Shown here piece after piece: positions 1 through 8,586 of a stretch of DNA of 64,000 bases. A program made the position numbers and the translations under genes. Position 1 is the first letter of the stretch. The number at the start of each line of letters is the position of its first letter. The notes beneath the pieces were generated by a model. The model worked only from the letters and a program-made list of their open reading frames with translations, did not search any database and was not told the DNA's origin. Location: NCBI RefSeq assembly GCF_014280965.1, contig NZ_JACODZ010000005.1:124001-188000 (forward strand), written 5' to 3'. Origin of the DNA: Echinicola salinicaeni. GTDB lineage: Bacteria; Bacteroidota; Bacteroidia; Cytophagales; Cyclobacteriaceae.

Positions 1-279
1 TGCAATTTCTTGTTTGATCATCCCAATGGATGAAAAAATCAAAGTTCCATTGGGATCATCAACGGCTAATGTGTAGGCACCGTCCATATCGGTGCTTGTA
101 CCTGTGCCAGTTCCTTTTAACAATACAGTGACACCCGGAACGGTTTCACCATCTGAGCTCTTCACTACTCCTGTTATCGTCAATGATTGGGCGGAAAGCT
201 CAACCATGGAGAATATCATGAGCAGCAAAAACAGCGAGAGATATCGGGAAGTGCCCGATAGGTTTTTGGTAAGCATCAT
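1..279 (-). CDS. SusC/RagA-type TonB-dependent receptor, N-terminal part (runs off the left edge)
   Basis: The reverse strand is open from an ATG at 279 to the window edge, giving 93 residues. It starts with a signal peptide (LFLLLMIFSMVELSAQS). A CarboxypepD_reg-like domain follows, with the SusC N-terminal pattern: GVV, GETVPGVTVLLKGTGTGTSTD, then DGAYTL and IFSSIGM. SusC receptors import oligosaccharides across the outer membrane together with a SusD lipoprotein. Here the plug and barrel, and any susD, lie outside the window. It is the last gene visible of the leftward pectin locus and has its own 416-base upstream region packed with operator-like sites. A second in-frame ATG directly follows the first. 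The family call is strong; substrate is inferred from the neighbours. Confidence 0.88.
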   Translation of the reverse strand, partial: MMLTKNLSGTSRYLSLFLLLMIFSMVELSAQSLTITGVVKSSDGETVPGVTVLLKGTGTGTSTDMDGAYTLAVDDPNGTLIFSSIGMIKQEIA

Positions 280-469
280 TTCGATAATAATTGGGTTTTG
301 TTAATTAATTATTAGTAATCATTGAGTTCTATAGATCTTCTTTTACATATAATGGTAAAACAAGAATCATCTATACCTAGGGAGGGGGTGTAATGCGGTG
401 GGATTCCATATTAATTTATTAAGGGTTTATTTATTTAGTAACTATCTATATTGTGCAATTTGCTTAATG

Positions 470-488
470 TTGCGCAATCGATTGCATA
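470..488. promoter_or_regulatory. LacI-type operator upstream of susC
   Basis: The 12-base perfect palindrome GCAATCGATTGC lies at 474-485 and is preceded by TTGCGCAA (470-477). The same extended form recurs at 10395 and, with one change, at 47145. This is the classic shape of a LacI-family operator with a central CpG. The likely binder is the LacI regulator at 10557-11597; that link is inferred. Confidence 0.65.
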
Positions 489-594
489 TTAATTAATTAA
501 AATTTTATATACAAGTAAATTCTATACTTATTAATAATAATCAATATATAAACATACTATACTGATTAAATACCAAATAAAAAATCTATATCAA

Positions 595-630
595 TTAATC
601 GATTTAGAATAAAAACACTAAATCGATTAA
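595..630. promoter_or_regulatory. Inverted repeat with two ATCGAT cores upstream of susC
   Basis: TTAATCGATTTAG (595-607) is exactly repeated in inverse at 618-630 with a 10-base spacer. Each arm contains an ATCGAT core like those in the neighbouring operators, so the element may be a double regulator site. It could also fold as a hairpin in RNA. Confidence 0.5.
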
Positions 631-635
631 ATTAT

Positions 636-670
636 GTGCAATCGATTACCTTTTACGCAAACGATTCCGT
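636..670. promoter_or_regulatory. Two further LacI-type operator-like sites upstream of susC
   Basis: TGTGCAATCGATTACC (636-651) and TTACGCAAACGATTCCGT (653-670) both match the pattern CGCAA-W-CGATT-N-C seen at 470 and 10395. With the other sites they make a cluster about 200 bases long between the last esterase gene and susC. The rest of the 280-695 gap is AT-rich, and I found no clear -7 box in it. Confidence 0.5.
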
Positions 671-695
671 AAATCAGCCAAAAAAAGCCTTTTCC

Positions 696-2612
696 CTACC
701 AAATTTTTCTTAAAAATTGATCGACAAAATTGACTGTTGGAGTGAACCATGGCTCAAAAAGCCAAAACGGATGTGGTGAATCAGGAAAAGCATGTGCTTC
801 AGTATACACCTCCAACTCCGCTAACTTTTTGATCATATCATCCTGGCCAGCATGGAACCTTGGATATTGGCTATTGATATATAATACTGGGACAGCCCTA
901 GCGCTTACTTGATATAAGGCTGATGCATCATCCCAGGTCTCTGGTACCTCAGCATAAGTCCCTCCTAACCATTCTGCAGCGACAGTTCCCTCTTCAGATT
1001 CGGGGTGATAGAAAGCCAATACACCATCCATATCTATGATCGCTTGCACATCCGAACTTGATTGATACACGCTGAGATCCGATTCATATTTCTGCAAACC
1101 ATTGGTCGTACCCACCAATGCGGCCAACTGTCCGCCTGCAGAGCCTCCGGACACAGCTATTTTTGAAGTGTCTAAATTAAATTGATGGGCATGATCCTTT
1201 ATCCATTTTATGGCATCCTTTATGTCATGTACGCCTGCAGGATAAGGAGCTTCCAAGGACAATCTATAATCCATCACAGCCGTAATATAGTCCCTTGCCG
1301 CCAGCGCCTTGGCTAGTGGGATTTGCAATGAACGATCTCCTGATCTCCAGCCCCCACCATGTACAAACAGAATACCAGGAAGAGCTTTATTTCTTTGCTT
1401 TTGGGGGTAAAAAACATCCATCTGAAGTTCCCGATAGCCCAGATCCTTATATGGAATATTCATTCTTTCTTTAACTCCACCTATACTTTCAGCATGGACC
1501 GGTTTAATATTAGTCAGTTGCTTTAGATACTTCTTATAAGCACTGTTTAATGTATAAGAGGTATCTTTTTGATACCCATACCAAGGAAAACCATACGCGT
1601 TCACAGATTTACCCTTACCACTAAAAATTTTTTCTTTGGTAAAATCCTCCAGCTCTTCATCAGTGAGCATATGGGCCCAATCCACCCTTGCCTGCATATT
1701 GGATCCTTCACCAGTAGAATTATATTCTGCATAAAAAGTAGTCTTTTCCTTTTCTGGACTACCCCAATTATGCCAACCTTCTGGAACGATGTGTTTACCC
1801 ATTTCACAATCAATAAAAACAGTTTGGGCATAATCCCTCCATGGCCGGCCTAAAAAAACCTTGTCTACTCCATCTGCGGCCGTGAGCTTACAGTTTTTAA
1901 ATACATACCCATAATCCACCCAGTTAGGTGTTGATGCTGCTGTGATATAAGAATTGGATTTGGAATGAATTTCGCAATTCTCAAACAAGGCAGTAGCAGA
2001 CCCGAAAATAAAATCGGTAGTACCTTCTATATAGCAGTCCTTGTAATATTGCCTGCTATTTTCACCTGAAGCAAACATGGTATCTTGATCTCCTTTAAAA
2101 TGACAGTTTTCAAACAGTAGTCGATCTCCCTCAGCATGCAAAGCCACTGCTTGCCCCACACTTCCAGCGGTATTTTGTATCGTCAGGTCTTTAAAAATCA
2201 AACTATTGCCCCAAACCAAAAGTGTATAGGAATCAAAAGTATCCATATAATTTTTTCCGGTATGATCATCATAGGTGATGATGGTTTTGTCTGGACCATC
2301 CCCTTTAAAAGTAACATTGGTTATGGTACCAGGTATCTCTAACTTCTCTTTATAAACTCCTTCTTTGATATAAACCGTTATTGGTTTTGGAAGATATACC
2401 CTGATGGCCTCCAAGGCATCCGCGATGTACAAAAAATCCCCAGAACCATCTTTAGCTACTACGATATCTTCCTGTACTTTTCCTTTAAGATCTTTGATTT
2501 TGCCATCTTTGGGATAAGAATTGACATGTTGGGAAAAACCAACTTGGACAAAGCCTCCGATAAGTAAAATTAAAAAAGTCAGCCTTATACTATTCACAAG
2601 TTTTAACCTCAT
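696..2612 (-). CDS. Bifunctional exported pectinesterase (CE8) fused to an alpha/beta-hydrolase esterase
   Basis: This 638-residue exported protein has a signal peptide (about 1-28). A CE8 pectin methylesterase domain covers about 48-330, with Q154, the Q176-D177 pair in GDQDT, D200 in GTTDFIFG and R256 in GRPW. An alpha/beta-hydrolase domain of the acetyl/feruloyl esterase type covers about 385-638. It has an oxyanion HGGG at 418-421, nucleophile Ser491 in GGSAGG and a candidate catalytic His614. The usual HGxxD acid motif is not obvious; PRFHAGQDD occupies that place. The domains would remove methyl and acyl decorations from pectin in one polypeptide. It is the most distal enzyme gene of the run before susC, 40 bases after the CE12 gene. 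Confidence 0.88.
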   Translation of the reverse strand: MRLKLVNSIRLTFLILLIGGFVQVGFSQHVNSYPKDGKIKDLKGKVQEDIVVAKDGSGDFLYIADALEAIRVYLPKPITVYIKEGVYKEKLEIPGTITNVTFKGDGPDKTIITYDDHTGKNYMDTFDSYTLLVWGNSLIFKDLTIQNTAGSVGQAVALHAEGDRLLFENCHFKGDQDTMFASGENSRQYYKDCYIEGTTDFIFGSATALFENCEIHSKSNSYITAASTPNWVDYGYVFKNCKLTAADGVDKVFLGRPWRDYAQTVFIDCEMGKHIVPEGWHNWGSPEKEKTTFYAEYNSTGEGSNMQARVDWAHMLTDEELEDFTKEKIFSGKGKSVNAYGFPWYGYQKDTSYTLNSAYKKYLKQLTNIKPVHAESIGGVKERMNIPYKDLGYRELQMDVFYPQKQRNKALPGILFVHGGGWRSGDRSLQIPLAKALAARDYITAVMDYRLSLEAPYPAGVHDIKDAIKWIKDHAHQFNLDTSKIAVSGGSAGGQLAALVGTTNGLQKYESDLSVYQSSSDVQAIIDMDGVLAFYHPESEEGTVAAEWLGGTYAEVPETWDDASALYQVSARAVPVLYINSQYPRFHAGQDDMIKKLAELEVYTEAHAFPDSPHPFWLFEPWFTPTVNFVDQFLRKIW

Positions 2613-2652
2613 CTTATTTTACTTTAAATATGTAGTGATTGCTTAAATTGGT

Positions 2653-3441
2653 CTATTTCAATTGAGTCATGGCCTGATAGACCAGTCCTGCCACTGCTTT
2701 GGCTCCTTCAGGTTGAAAATGAGTATTATCATTACTCCCTTCGGGATAAGCCTCATAAATACCTGGACCAAAATTCATAAAATAATGCTCAGTGACATAC
2801 GCTTTCCCTTTCTGGGTAAAATGATCCATGGACAATTGTGTAAGGTCAATCAATAACGCATCCAGTTCTGCTGCTACTTCTATTACGGCTTCGTAATAAG
2901 CGCCATGTACATTTTGAAGCTTTCCTTCTTTCCAAGGATAATTCCTATTGACGGGGGTCAAAACAATTGGAATTGCATTCTTTTGTCTGGTTTGACTCAC
3001 ATAAAGTCTGATGTACTCCATATAGCCCTCAATGTTTACATACCGCTCTGGTTTATTTTCTGCAGCATCATTATGACCAAATTGCATAAGGACCAAATCT
3101 CCCGCTTCAAGTTCTTCATAAACTTTTCTCCAACGTCCCTCTTCAAAAAAAGTCCTGGTGCTTCTTCCTCCTCTTGCTCGATCATCCACCAGCACCGAGT
3201 CTCCTTGTATCAAACCATTCAAATTGGGAAGATTTCCCTTGCTCATAAATGCTTGAAAGGTCTGACCCCACCCCATTACCGGATACCTGGTTTTCATATA
3301 GTCCTTTCCAGGATCATAATCACCACTATAGTCTGCAACAGTTGAATCGCCAATCAGGTATACCTTGACAACCTTTTCCTTTGGTCGAAACCCTAAAAAG
3401 GCCGAAAACACAATAATGAGCAAAAAACTAATGTATTTCAT
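2653..3441 (-). CDS. Exported SGNH-hydrolase, rhamnogalacturonan acetylesterase-like (CE12)
   Basis: This is a 262-residue SGNH/GDSL esterase. Block I is GDSTVADY with nucleophile Ser33, block II is RARGGRSTRTF, block III is FGHND and block V is DNTH with Asp238 and His241. I start it at 3441, where a good signal peptide begins (MKYISFLLIIVFSAFLGF). A longer in-frame start at 3525 would add 28 residues without signal-peptide character and would overlap the previous gene. CE12 enzymes deacetylate rhamnogalacturonan I and other acetylated polysaccharides. It is paralogous to the next gene upstream (3459-4223), 17 bases away, so the pair looks like a tandem duplication. Confidence 0.85.
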   Translation of the reverse strand: MKYISFLLIIVFSAFLGFRPKEKVVKVYLIGDSTVADYSGDYDPGKDYMKTRYPVMGWGQTFQAFMSKGNLPNLNGLIQGDSVLVDDRARGGRSTRTFFEEGRWRKVYEELEAGDLVLMQFGHNDAAENKPERYVNIEGYMEYIRLYVSQTRQKNAIPIVLTPVNRNYPWKEGKLQNVHGAYYEAVIEVAAELDALLIDLTQLSMDHFTQKGKAYVTEHYFMNFGPGIYEAYPEGSNDNTHFQPEGAKAVAGLVYQAMTQLK

Positions 3442-3458
3442 AAATCTAAATTTCGTTC

Positions 3459-4223
3459 CTAATCTTTCAAGAAAATCACCAGCTCTGGTAATTCCCTTCT
3501 GAGCTCTTCCACAGCAAGGTCGCAAAATTTAAATGCACCTGTTGGAGAAAGGTGGGTATCATCTGATCTTCCTTCTGGAAATTTAGCATAATCCCCCGGC
3601 CTGTAATGCAAAAACAATTCCTTGGATTTCTCCACGCCAAATTGCTCCAATACTTCAATGGTCTTTTTGTGCATATCGAAAAGAGGAAGGCTAAATTCCT
3701 CTGCAACCTCTCTCACTACCTCCGAATACCGACCATGGGTATCCTGGAGCAGCCCATTTTCATCAAAACTTCTTCTGGAAATGGGAGTGGCCAAAATTGG
3801 CTTTCCTCCTTTTTCATAGGTTTCTTCGATATACCTGATCAAATTATTTCTATAATCTGTATCGGGAGCAGCATATCGATCAGGTGATTTCTCTTTTTGA
3901 TCATTATGGCCAAACTCTATCAAAACATAGTCACCAGGTCGAATACTCTGATAAACTTTGTCCCAATGCCCTTCATCCCTGAAACTCTTAGTACTACGTC
4001 CATTCAACGCATGATTTTCTACTTTTACACCATCCTTAAAATAAAGACCAAATACCTGCCCCCAACCTTTTTCAGGATTGCTTCCGGAATAAGGTTTGTT
4101 GGCCAATGTGGAATCGCCAATCAAAAAAATAGTAATCTCTTCTTTCTCATTCCCTTTATAGGAGCTTATACCGACGACTACTAACAGTAAACCAATTACA
4201 AATAATATTCTCTTCATAATCAT
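3459..4223 (-). CDS. Exported SGNH-hydrolase, rhamnogalacturonan acetylesterase-like (CE12), second copy
   Basis: This 254-residue protein has an N-terminal hydrophobic signal segment (about 4-20). Its SGNH blocks are GDSTLANK (Ser38), NGRSTKSF, FGHNDQ and DDTH (Asp221, His224). Its ATG overlaps the stop of the GH28 gene in an ATGA, which suggests translational coupling; a second ATG two codons later is an alternative start. Together with the neighbouring CE12 it would strip acetyl groups so that GH28 and GH105 can act. Whether the two copies differ in position specificity cannot be read from the sequence. Confidence 0.85.
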   Translation of the reverse strand: MIMKRILFVIGLLLVVVGISSYKGNEKEEITIFLIGDSTLANKPYSGSNPEKGWGQVFGLYFKDGVKVENHALNGRSTKSFRDEGHWDKVYQSIRPGDYVLIEFGHNDQKEKSPDRYAAPDTDYRNNLIRYIEETYEKGGKPILATPISRRSFDENGLLQDTHGRYSEVVREVAEEFSLPLFDMHKKTIEVLEQFGVEKSKELFLHYRPGDYAKFPEGRSDDTHLSPTGAFKFCDLAVEELRRELPELVIFLKD

Positions 4224-5914
4224 TGAACTTTTACAGCATCTTTAGGCAATTCCTTCCCTAGTGTCAATTGATCCTTGTAGGATTTAAAATCATTAATGTC
4301 AAAATGAATATCACGGCTCAGCTTACCTAAAACCCGAACAGGCTTTTTACCATTTTCATTAAAGGCAAAACCTTTTACCTTCACATTTTGACTGTTATAG
4401 ATCGTTAGGGCTGAGGTTTTTTCCGCGATTACTTTGACATCAGTCAATGTCAAACCATCAGTATCGATCACTGTGATTCCCTGCTTAGCTTCTAGCAAAG
4501 CATGCTCTAGATGGACATTCTCTAAACTTTTTTCTGGCAGCCCCATAAAAAAACCAGCCTTACCTGAACCGGTTGCTGTGATATTCTTCATAAATATATT
4601 TCTGAAAGCAGGCGTCTCTTCTGTCACTGTCACCAAAGTTTCGTCCCGAGCTTCGTCTGAGGCATCTTGATCTTCTTCCAGAATCGGAGAATTCCCGCCA
4701 TAAAACATATTAAATCTTATGGCTTCAGTAGGAATATTGATCATATCAATGTCTGATATAAAAATATTTTCGACTACTCCACCTCTACCTCGGGTGCTTT
4801 TAAATCTCAAGCCCACATCTGTACCGATAAATGTGCACTCGGATACATGGACGTTTCTTACCCCTCCTGACATCTCACTCCCTACTACAAAACCGCCATG
4901 TGCGTGATAGACAGTGTTATTTTTTACAACCGCATTCTCAGTTGGGATACCTCTATCCCTTCCGTCTTTATTTTTTCCTGATTTGAAACAAATGGCATCA
5001 TCGCCCACATCAAAGGTATTATTATAGATCAATGTGTTTTTGCAACTCTCCAAGTCTAATCCATCTCCATTTTGGCTGTACCAAGGATTCCTTACACTGA
5101 GATTCCTTATGACCAAATCTTCACACATTAAAGGATGTATATTCCAAGCTGGAGAATTTTGAAAGGTTGGCCCATCCAATAACACCTGCTTACATTTGAC
5201 CAAACTCACCATTACTGGTCTAAGGAAATCTTTTACCGAATTCAATTCATCCTGTGATATTAAATCTGGGACATTGAAGTTGGTGCTGCTCATATACCCC
5301 TTTTTGGAAGATTCACTCGGAAACCAGATTTTACCATCTTCCGATAGCACCCCACCAGATTTGTTTAGGGCTTTCCATTGACTATCCGTCATTTTTCCTT
5401 TCTTAACAGGACGCCAAGCATCGCCGTTTCCATCAATTACTCCAGCACCGGTAATCGCTATATTTTCAGCTCCTAATGCATTAATTGGAGACTCACACCT
5501 CACTGTATTTAAGCCCTCAAAACTTGTTTCAATCAAGTCATAATCATCAAATTCACTGCTAAACAAAAGCAAAGCTCCTTCTTCCAAATGAAGGTTTATA
5601 TGGCTTTTTAAGGTGATCGGACCAGTTAACCAAATTCCTCTGGGTACAACCAATTTCCCACCGCCTTCTTGACTGAGCGCTAGAATAGCTTGCCTAAAAG
5701 CTGCTGTGTTTTTAAACATGCCATCACCTTTTGCCCCAAAGTCTACAATATTCACTGTCTTGTCTGGAAAAGAAGGCAATTTGACTTTTGGCATATCAAA
5801 CTCAACCCCCTCATAAAGACTCGGGTCGATACCTGCGATTTTCTGTGCTTTAACCTGTAAAGTGCTAACTAAACAGGTTATTACCATTAAAGCTATATAA
5901 TAGGTATTTTTCAT
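4220..5914 (-). CDS. GH28 polygalacturonase/rhamnogalacturonan hydrolase
   Basis: This 564-residue exported right-handed beta-helix hydrolase has a signal peptide ending near VKAQ (24). The pectate-lyase/GH28 start motif VDFGAKGDG follows at about 57-65. The GH28 catalytic blocks are all present: NGDGLD (282-287), GDD (304-306), HGG (339-341) and RFK (370-372). GH28 enzymes hydrolyse alpha-1,4 bonds in homogalacturonan or, in some members, rhamnogalacturonan; the subtype is not decided here. At 564 residues it is longer than minimal GH28s, with an insertion around 165-230. It lies in the leftward operon between GH43 and CE12. Confidence 0.88.
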   Translation of the reverse strand: MKNTYYIALMVITCLVSTLQVKAQKIAGIDPSLYEGVEFDMPKVKLPSFPDKTVNIVDFGAKGDGMFKNTAAFRQAILALSQEGGGKLVVPRGIWLTGPITLKSHINLHLEEGALLLFSSEFDDYDLIETSFEGLNTVRCESPINALGAENIAITGAGVIDGNGDAWRPVKKGKMTDSQWKALNKSGGVLSEDGKIWFPSESSKKGYMSSTNFNVPDLISQDELNSVKDFLRPVMVSLVKCKQVLLDGPTFQNSPAWNIHPLMCEDLVIRNLSVRNPWYSQNGDGLDLESCKNTLIYNNTFDVGDDAICFKSGKNKDGRDRGIPTENAVVKNNTVYHAHGGFVVGSEMSGGVRNVHVSECTFIGTDVGLRFKSTRGRGGVVENIFISDIDMINIPTEAIRFNMFYGGNSPILEEDQDASDEARDETLVTVTEETPAFRNIFMKNITATGSGKAGFFMGLPEKSLENVHLEHALLEAKQGITVIDTDGLTLTDVKVIAEKTSALTIYNSQNVKVKGFAFNENGKKPVRVLGKLSRDIHFDINDFKSYKDQLTLGKELPKDAVKVQ

Positions 5915-5922
5915 TGGGTATA

Positions 5923-7557
5923 TTATTTTGTAAATCTAAACCAATCTATATCGGCATAACCTGAATCATTGATTTTGGTATTTCTAACTGCAAACAAGCC
6001 TACTTTGGCTCCAATCCATTTGCCGGGAACTGCTGTAAACTCCTCATTGATTTCAACAAACCTCTTTCCGTTTTCACTATAGCTGAATTGGCAAGCGGCG
6101 CCTTCCTGTACTTCAACCCTAAGTTGAATGGACTTGCCTGAAAGCTTCTTAATCACTGTTTCCTTTTCTGGCTTACCATGTTCGGCGTCCTCACATTCCA
6201 CATACTTTAGGTAAAGCCCATCTTCTTGACTTTCCAATGCGAGATAAGCATAACTCATCCCCATCACCAACAATCCGGCTTTTTCATTTATCAGCTTTTT
6301 GTTAGGGTAAAAAGTCAATTTTGTTGTAGTCGTAAAGCTTTCTGCCGGGAATTTCTGAAGCAAAAGATTGGGCACCTCCCAAAGGTTCCTAGCTCCTTCT
6401 GGAGCCTGATCTGTGTATAACCTTAAATATCCTTTCGAAGGGTTGGTATATGCCCAAGTAGCTTTGGGATTAGCATGCCATTGCCATTGCAGCCCTAAAT
6501 CATTGCCATCAAATTCATCGGTATCGGTTGGTGTCGCCAATGGATATGACTTCCCTACATCTGGTTTTTTATATTGCATTACAGGATGACCAGTACCATC
6601 TCCATCAAGGTCTTCACCCATGGTAGGCCAATCATTTTCCCAAAACATAGGCTGCATATGCACGATTCGACCATAAGCCTCTTTATCTTGAAAATGCAAA
6701 AACCAATTTTCCCCATTCTCCAATTCAACCCAACCTCCTTGATGAGGCCCATTGATTTCTGTATTTCCTTGTGCCAAGGCAATATGCTCTTCGTAGGGAC
6801 CATAAGGTTTTTTGGAGCGCAGGATCAATTGCCAACCAGTAGAAACACCACCGGCAGGGGCAAAAATATAATAGTATCCGTTTCGCTTATAGAATTTTGT
6901 CCCTTCCACGGTTGGATGGTTTTCATGACCATCAAAAACCAATTTCCCTGGTCCTATCGTTTTGGTCCCATCAGGACTAAGTGGTTTTACGACAAGCACA
7001 CTTTTTATCCCTGCCCTACTCCCAGCAAAAGCATGGGACAAATACGCTTTCCCATCTTCATCCCATAAAGGACAAGGGTCAATCAATCCTTTCCCTGCTT
7101 CTACCAAAACAGGTTCTTCCCAATCTCCTGCGGGGTCTTTGGTTTTTACCATATAAATCCCAAAATCCGGATCTCCCCAATAAATATAATACTCGCCATC
7201 ATGAAACCTTATAGCAGGCGCCCAAACGCCATTGCCATGCTGAGGCTTACTGAAGTGGTCAAATGGTGGCAACCTATCCAAAGCATAGCCTATTAAATTC
7301 CAGTTTACCAAATCCTTTGAGTGTAATATTGGCAAGCCAGGACTTGCATTAAAGCTGGAAGCTGTCATATAAAAATCATCTCCTACCTTACAAAGGTCTG
7401 GATCGGAATAGTCAGCATGTAAAACTGGATTAATAAAAGTACCATCACCTTGATCAGCTACCCAAACATCTGATATTTTAGCATTTTGGGATTTAGCCGA
7501 AAAAGAAAACCAAAAAGTCAACAATAGGATGTTTAAGAAGAATTTACTGAATTTCAT
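5923..7557 (-). CDS. GH43 family glycoside hydrolase (arabinofuranosidase/xylosidase type)
   Basis: I start this gene at 7557, where a signal peptide begins (MKFSKFFLNILLLTF, cut near AKSQ), giving 544 residues. An in-frame ATG at 7608 would overlap the previous gene and add 17 non-signal residues. The five-bladed propeller carries the GH43 triad: Asp52 in YSDPD, Asp160 in IDPCP and Glu218 in VEGTKF. A C-terminal beta-sandwich (about 340-544) resembles the accessory domain of GH43 beta-xylosidases. In a pectin locus such enzymes usually remove arabinose or galactose side chains of rhamnogalacturonan I, so the substrate is inferred from context only. Confidence 0.85.
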   Translation of the reverse strand: MKFSKFFLNILLLTFWFSFSAKSQNAKISDVWVADQGDGTFINPVLHADYSDPDLCKVGDDFYMTASSFNASPGLPILHSKDLVNWNLIGYALDRLPPFDHFSKPQHGNGVWAPAIRFHDGEYYIYWGDPDFGIYMVKTKDPAGDWEEPVLVEAGKGLIDPCPLWDEDGKAYLSHAFAGSRAGIKSVLVVKPLSPDGTKTIGPGKLVFDGHENHPTVEGTKFYKRNGYYYIFAPAGGVSTGWQLILRSKKPYGPYEEHIALAQGNTEINGPHQGGWVELENGENWFLHFQDKEAYGRIVHMQPMFWENDWPTMGEDLDGDGTGHPVMQYKKPDVGKSYPLATPTDTDEFDGNDLGLQWQWHANPKATWAYTNPSKGYLRLYTDQAPEGARNLWEVPNLLLQKFPAESFTTTTKLTFYPNKKLINEKAGLLVMGMSYAYLALESQEDGLYLKYVECEDAEHGKPEKETVIKKLSGKSIQLRVEVQEGAACQFSYSENGKRFVEINEEFTAVPGKWIGAKVGLFAVRNTKINDSGYADIDWFRFTK

Positions 7558-7600
7558 TATTTTGGGGTTAAGGTTATTAATGGACGATAAAAATTGATCA

Positions 7601-8578
7601 TTAATCAACTAGACTCAAAGGCTCCCATTCATCATCTCCTTTTAAAATATTATGTATCGTATAAGCTTCCCCAATATCTGAAGTGAGCTGCCACGACCAT
7701 AAAACCCTTTCATCTGGAGCTGCTCCAGGCCCGACCGACCTGTATTCAGCATAGAAGCAGTTTTCTTCCGCCGCTGGTTTGTCCCAATTATGCCAACCTT
7801 CTGGTTTGATATGAGCTCCTAGTTCGCAGTTAATAAATACAGTTTGGGCATACTCTCGCCAAGGCCTGCCTAGATAAACACTATTTTCGGGAGCATCACC
7901 CGTGAGTTTACAATTAATAAATACTAAACCATGTAGGCTCTTTTTATCTGTTGATGCTGCTGTTATATAGTGTCCACCCTCTTTGGAATATATTTCGCAG
8001 TCTTCAAACACTGCAGTTGACCATCCAAAAATAAAATCAGTTGTGCCTTCTATATAACAATTCTTATAGTACTGTCTGCTGTCTTTTCCATGCACATATA
8101 ATGTGTCCTGAAATCCCAAAAACCGGCAATTTTCAAAAAACACTTTATCTCCATCTACTCTTACTGCCACAGCTTGCCCTACTGGGCCTGAAGAGTTTTC
8201 AAAAGTGATATTCTTGGCATAAAAGTTATCCCCAAAAACAAAAAAACTGGATGAACCCGTAGTTCCTAGTTCTTCTCCAAAACTGTTTTTCTTTGAGGCA
8301 AAATCATCATAGGTCACCACTGTTTCTTCAACATTGTCCCCTATAAGATGTACATTGGTTTTAGTTGCTGCTAAAGTCAATTTCTCCTTATAGGTCCCTG
8401 GCTTTAGATGAATCCTGGTAATATTCTTCCTGAAATCAGGTATACTATTAAAAGCTTCTTGAATGCTTTTAAAATCGCCAGAACCATCTTTGGCTACCAC
8501 AATGTCAAAATCCTGAGCACTTACCAAGTGACTGAACATCATGGAAATCAGGAAACATACATTAAATAAAATCTTCAT
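7601..8578 (-). CDS. Exported pectin methylesterase (CE8)
   Basis: This 325-residue protein has a signal peptide ending near VSAQ (22) and a single CE8 domain. It opens with VVAKDGSGDF and carries Q135, Q157-D158 (GFQDTLY), D181 (GTTDFIFG) and R238 (GRPW). It de-esterifies homogalacturonan, which exposes galacturonate to GH28. It is closely similar to the CE8 half of the fusion protein at 696-2612, even in flanking segments such as CYIEGTTDFIFG and PEGWHNW, so the two probably arose by duplication. It sits 8 bases downstream of the GH105 gene. Confidence 0.9.
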   Translation of the reverse strand: MKILFNVCFLISMMFSHLVSAQDFDIVVAKDGSGDFKSIQEAFNSIPDFRKNITRIHLKPGTYKEKLTLAATKTNVHLIGDNVEETVVTYDDFASKKNSFGEELGTTGSSSFFVFGDNFYAKNITFENSSGPVGQAVAVRVDGDKVFFENCRFLGFQDTLYVHGKDSRQYYKNCYIEGTTDFIFGWSTAVFEDCEIYSKEGGHYITAASTDKKSLHGLVFINCKLTGDAPENSVYLGRPWREYAQTVFINCELGAHIKPEGWHNWDKPAAEENCFYAEYRSVGPGAAPDERVLWSWQLTSDIGEAYTIHNILKGDDEWEPLSLVD

Positions 8579-8586
8579 AAGTTGGG

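Noticed and set aside
92-304. Forward 70-residue frame at the left edge
   Set aside because: It is the opposite strand of the SusC-type receptor start, which has a clear signal peptide and domain pattern.
3442-3525. N-terminal extension of the first CE12 esterase
   Set aside because: The extra 28 residues are basic with no signal-peptide character and overlap the neighbouring gene; a good signal peptide begins at 3441.
7558-7608. N-terminal extension of the GH43 protein
   Set aside because: The 17 additional residues hide a good signal peptide and overlap the upstream CE8 gene.
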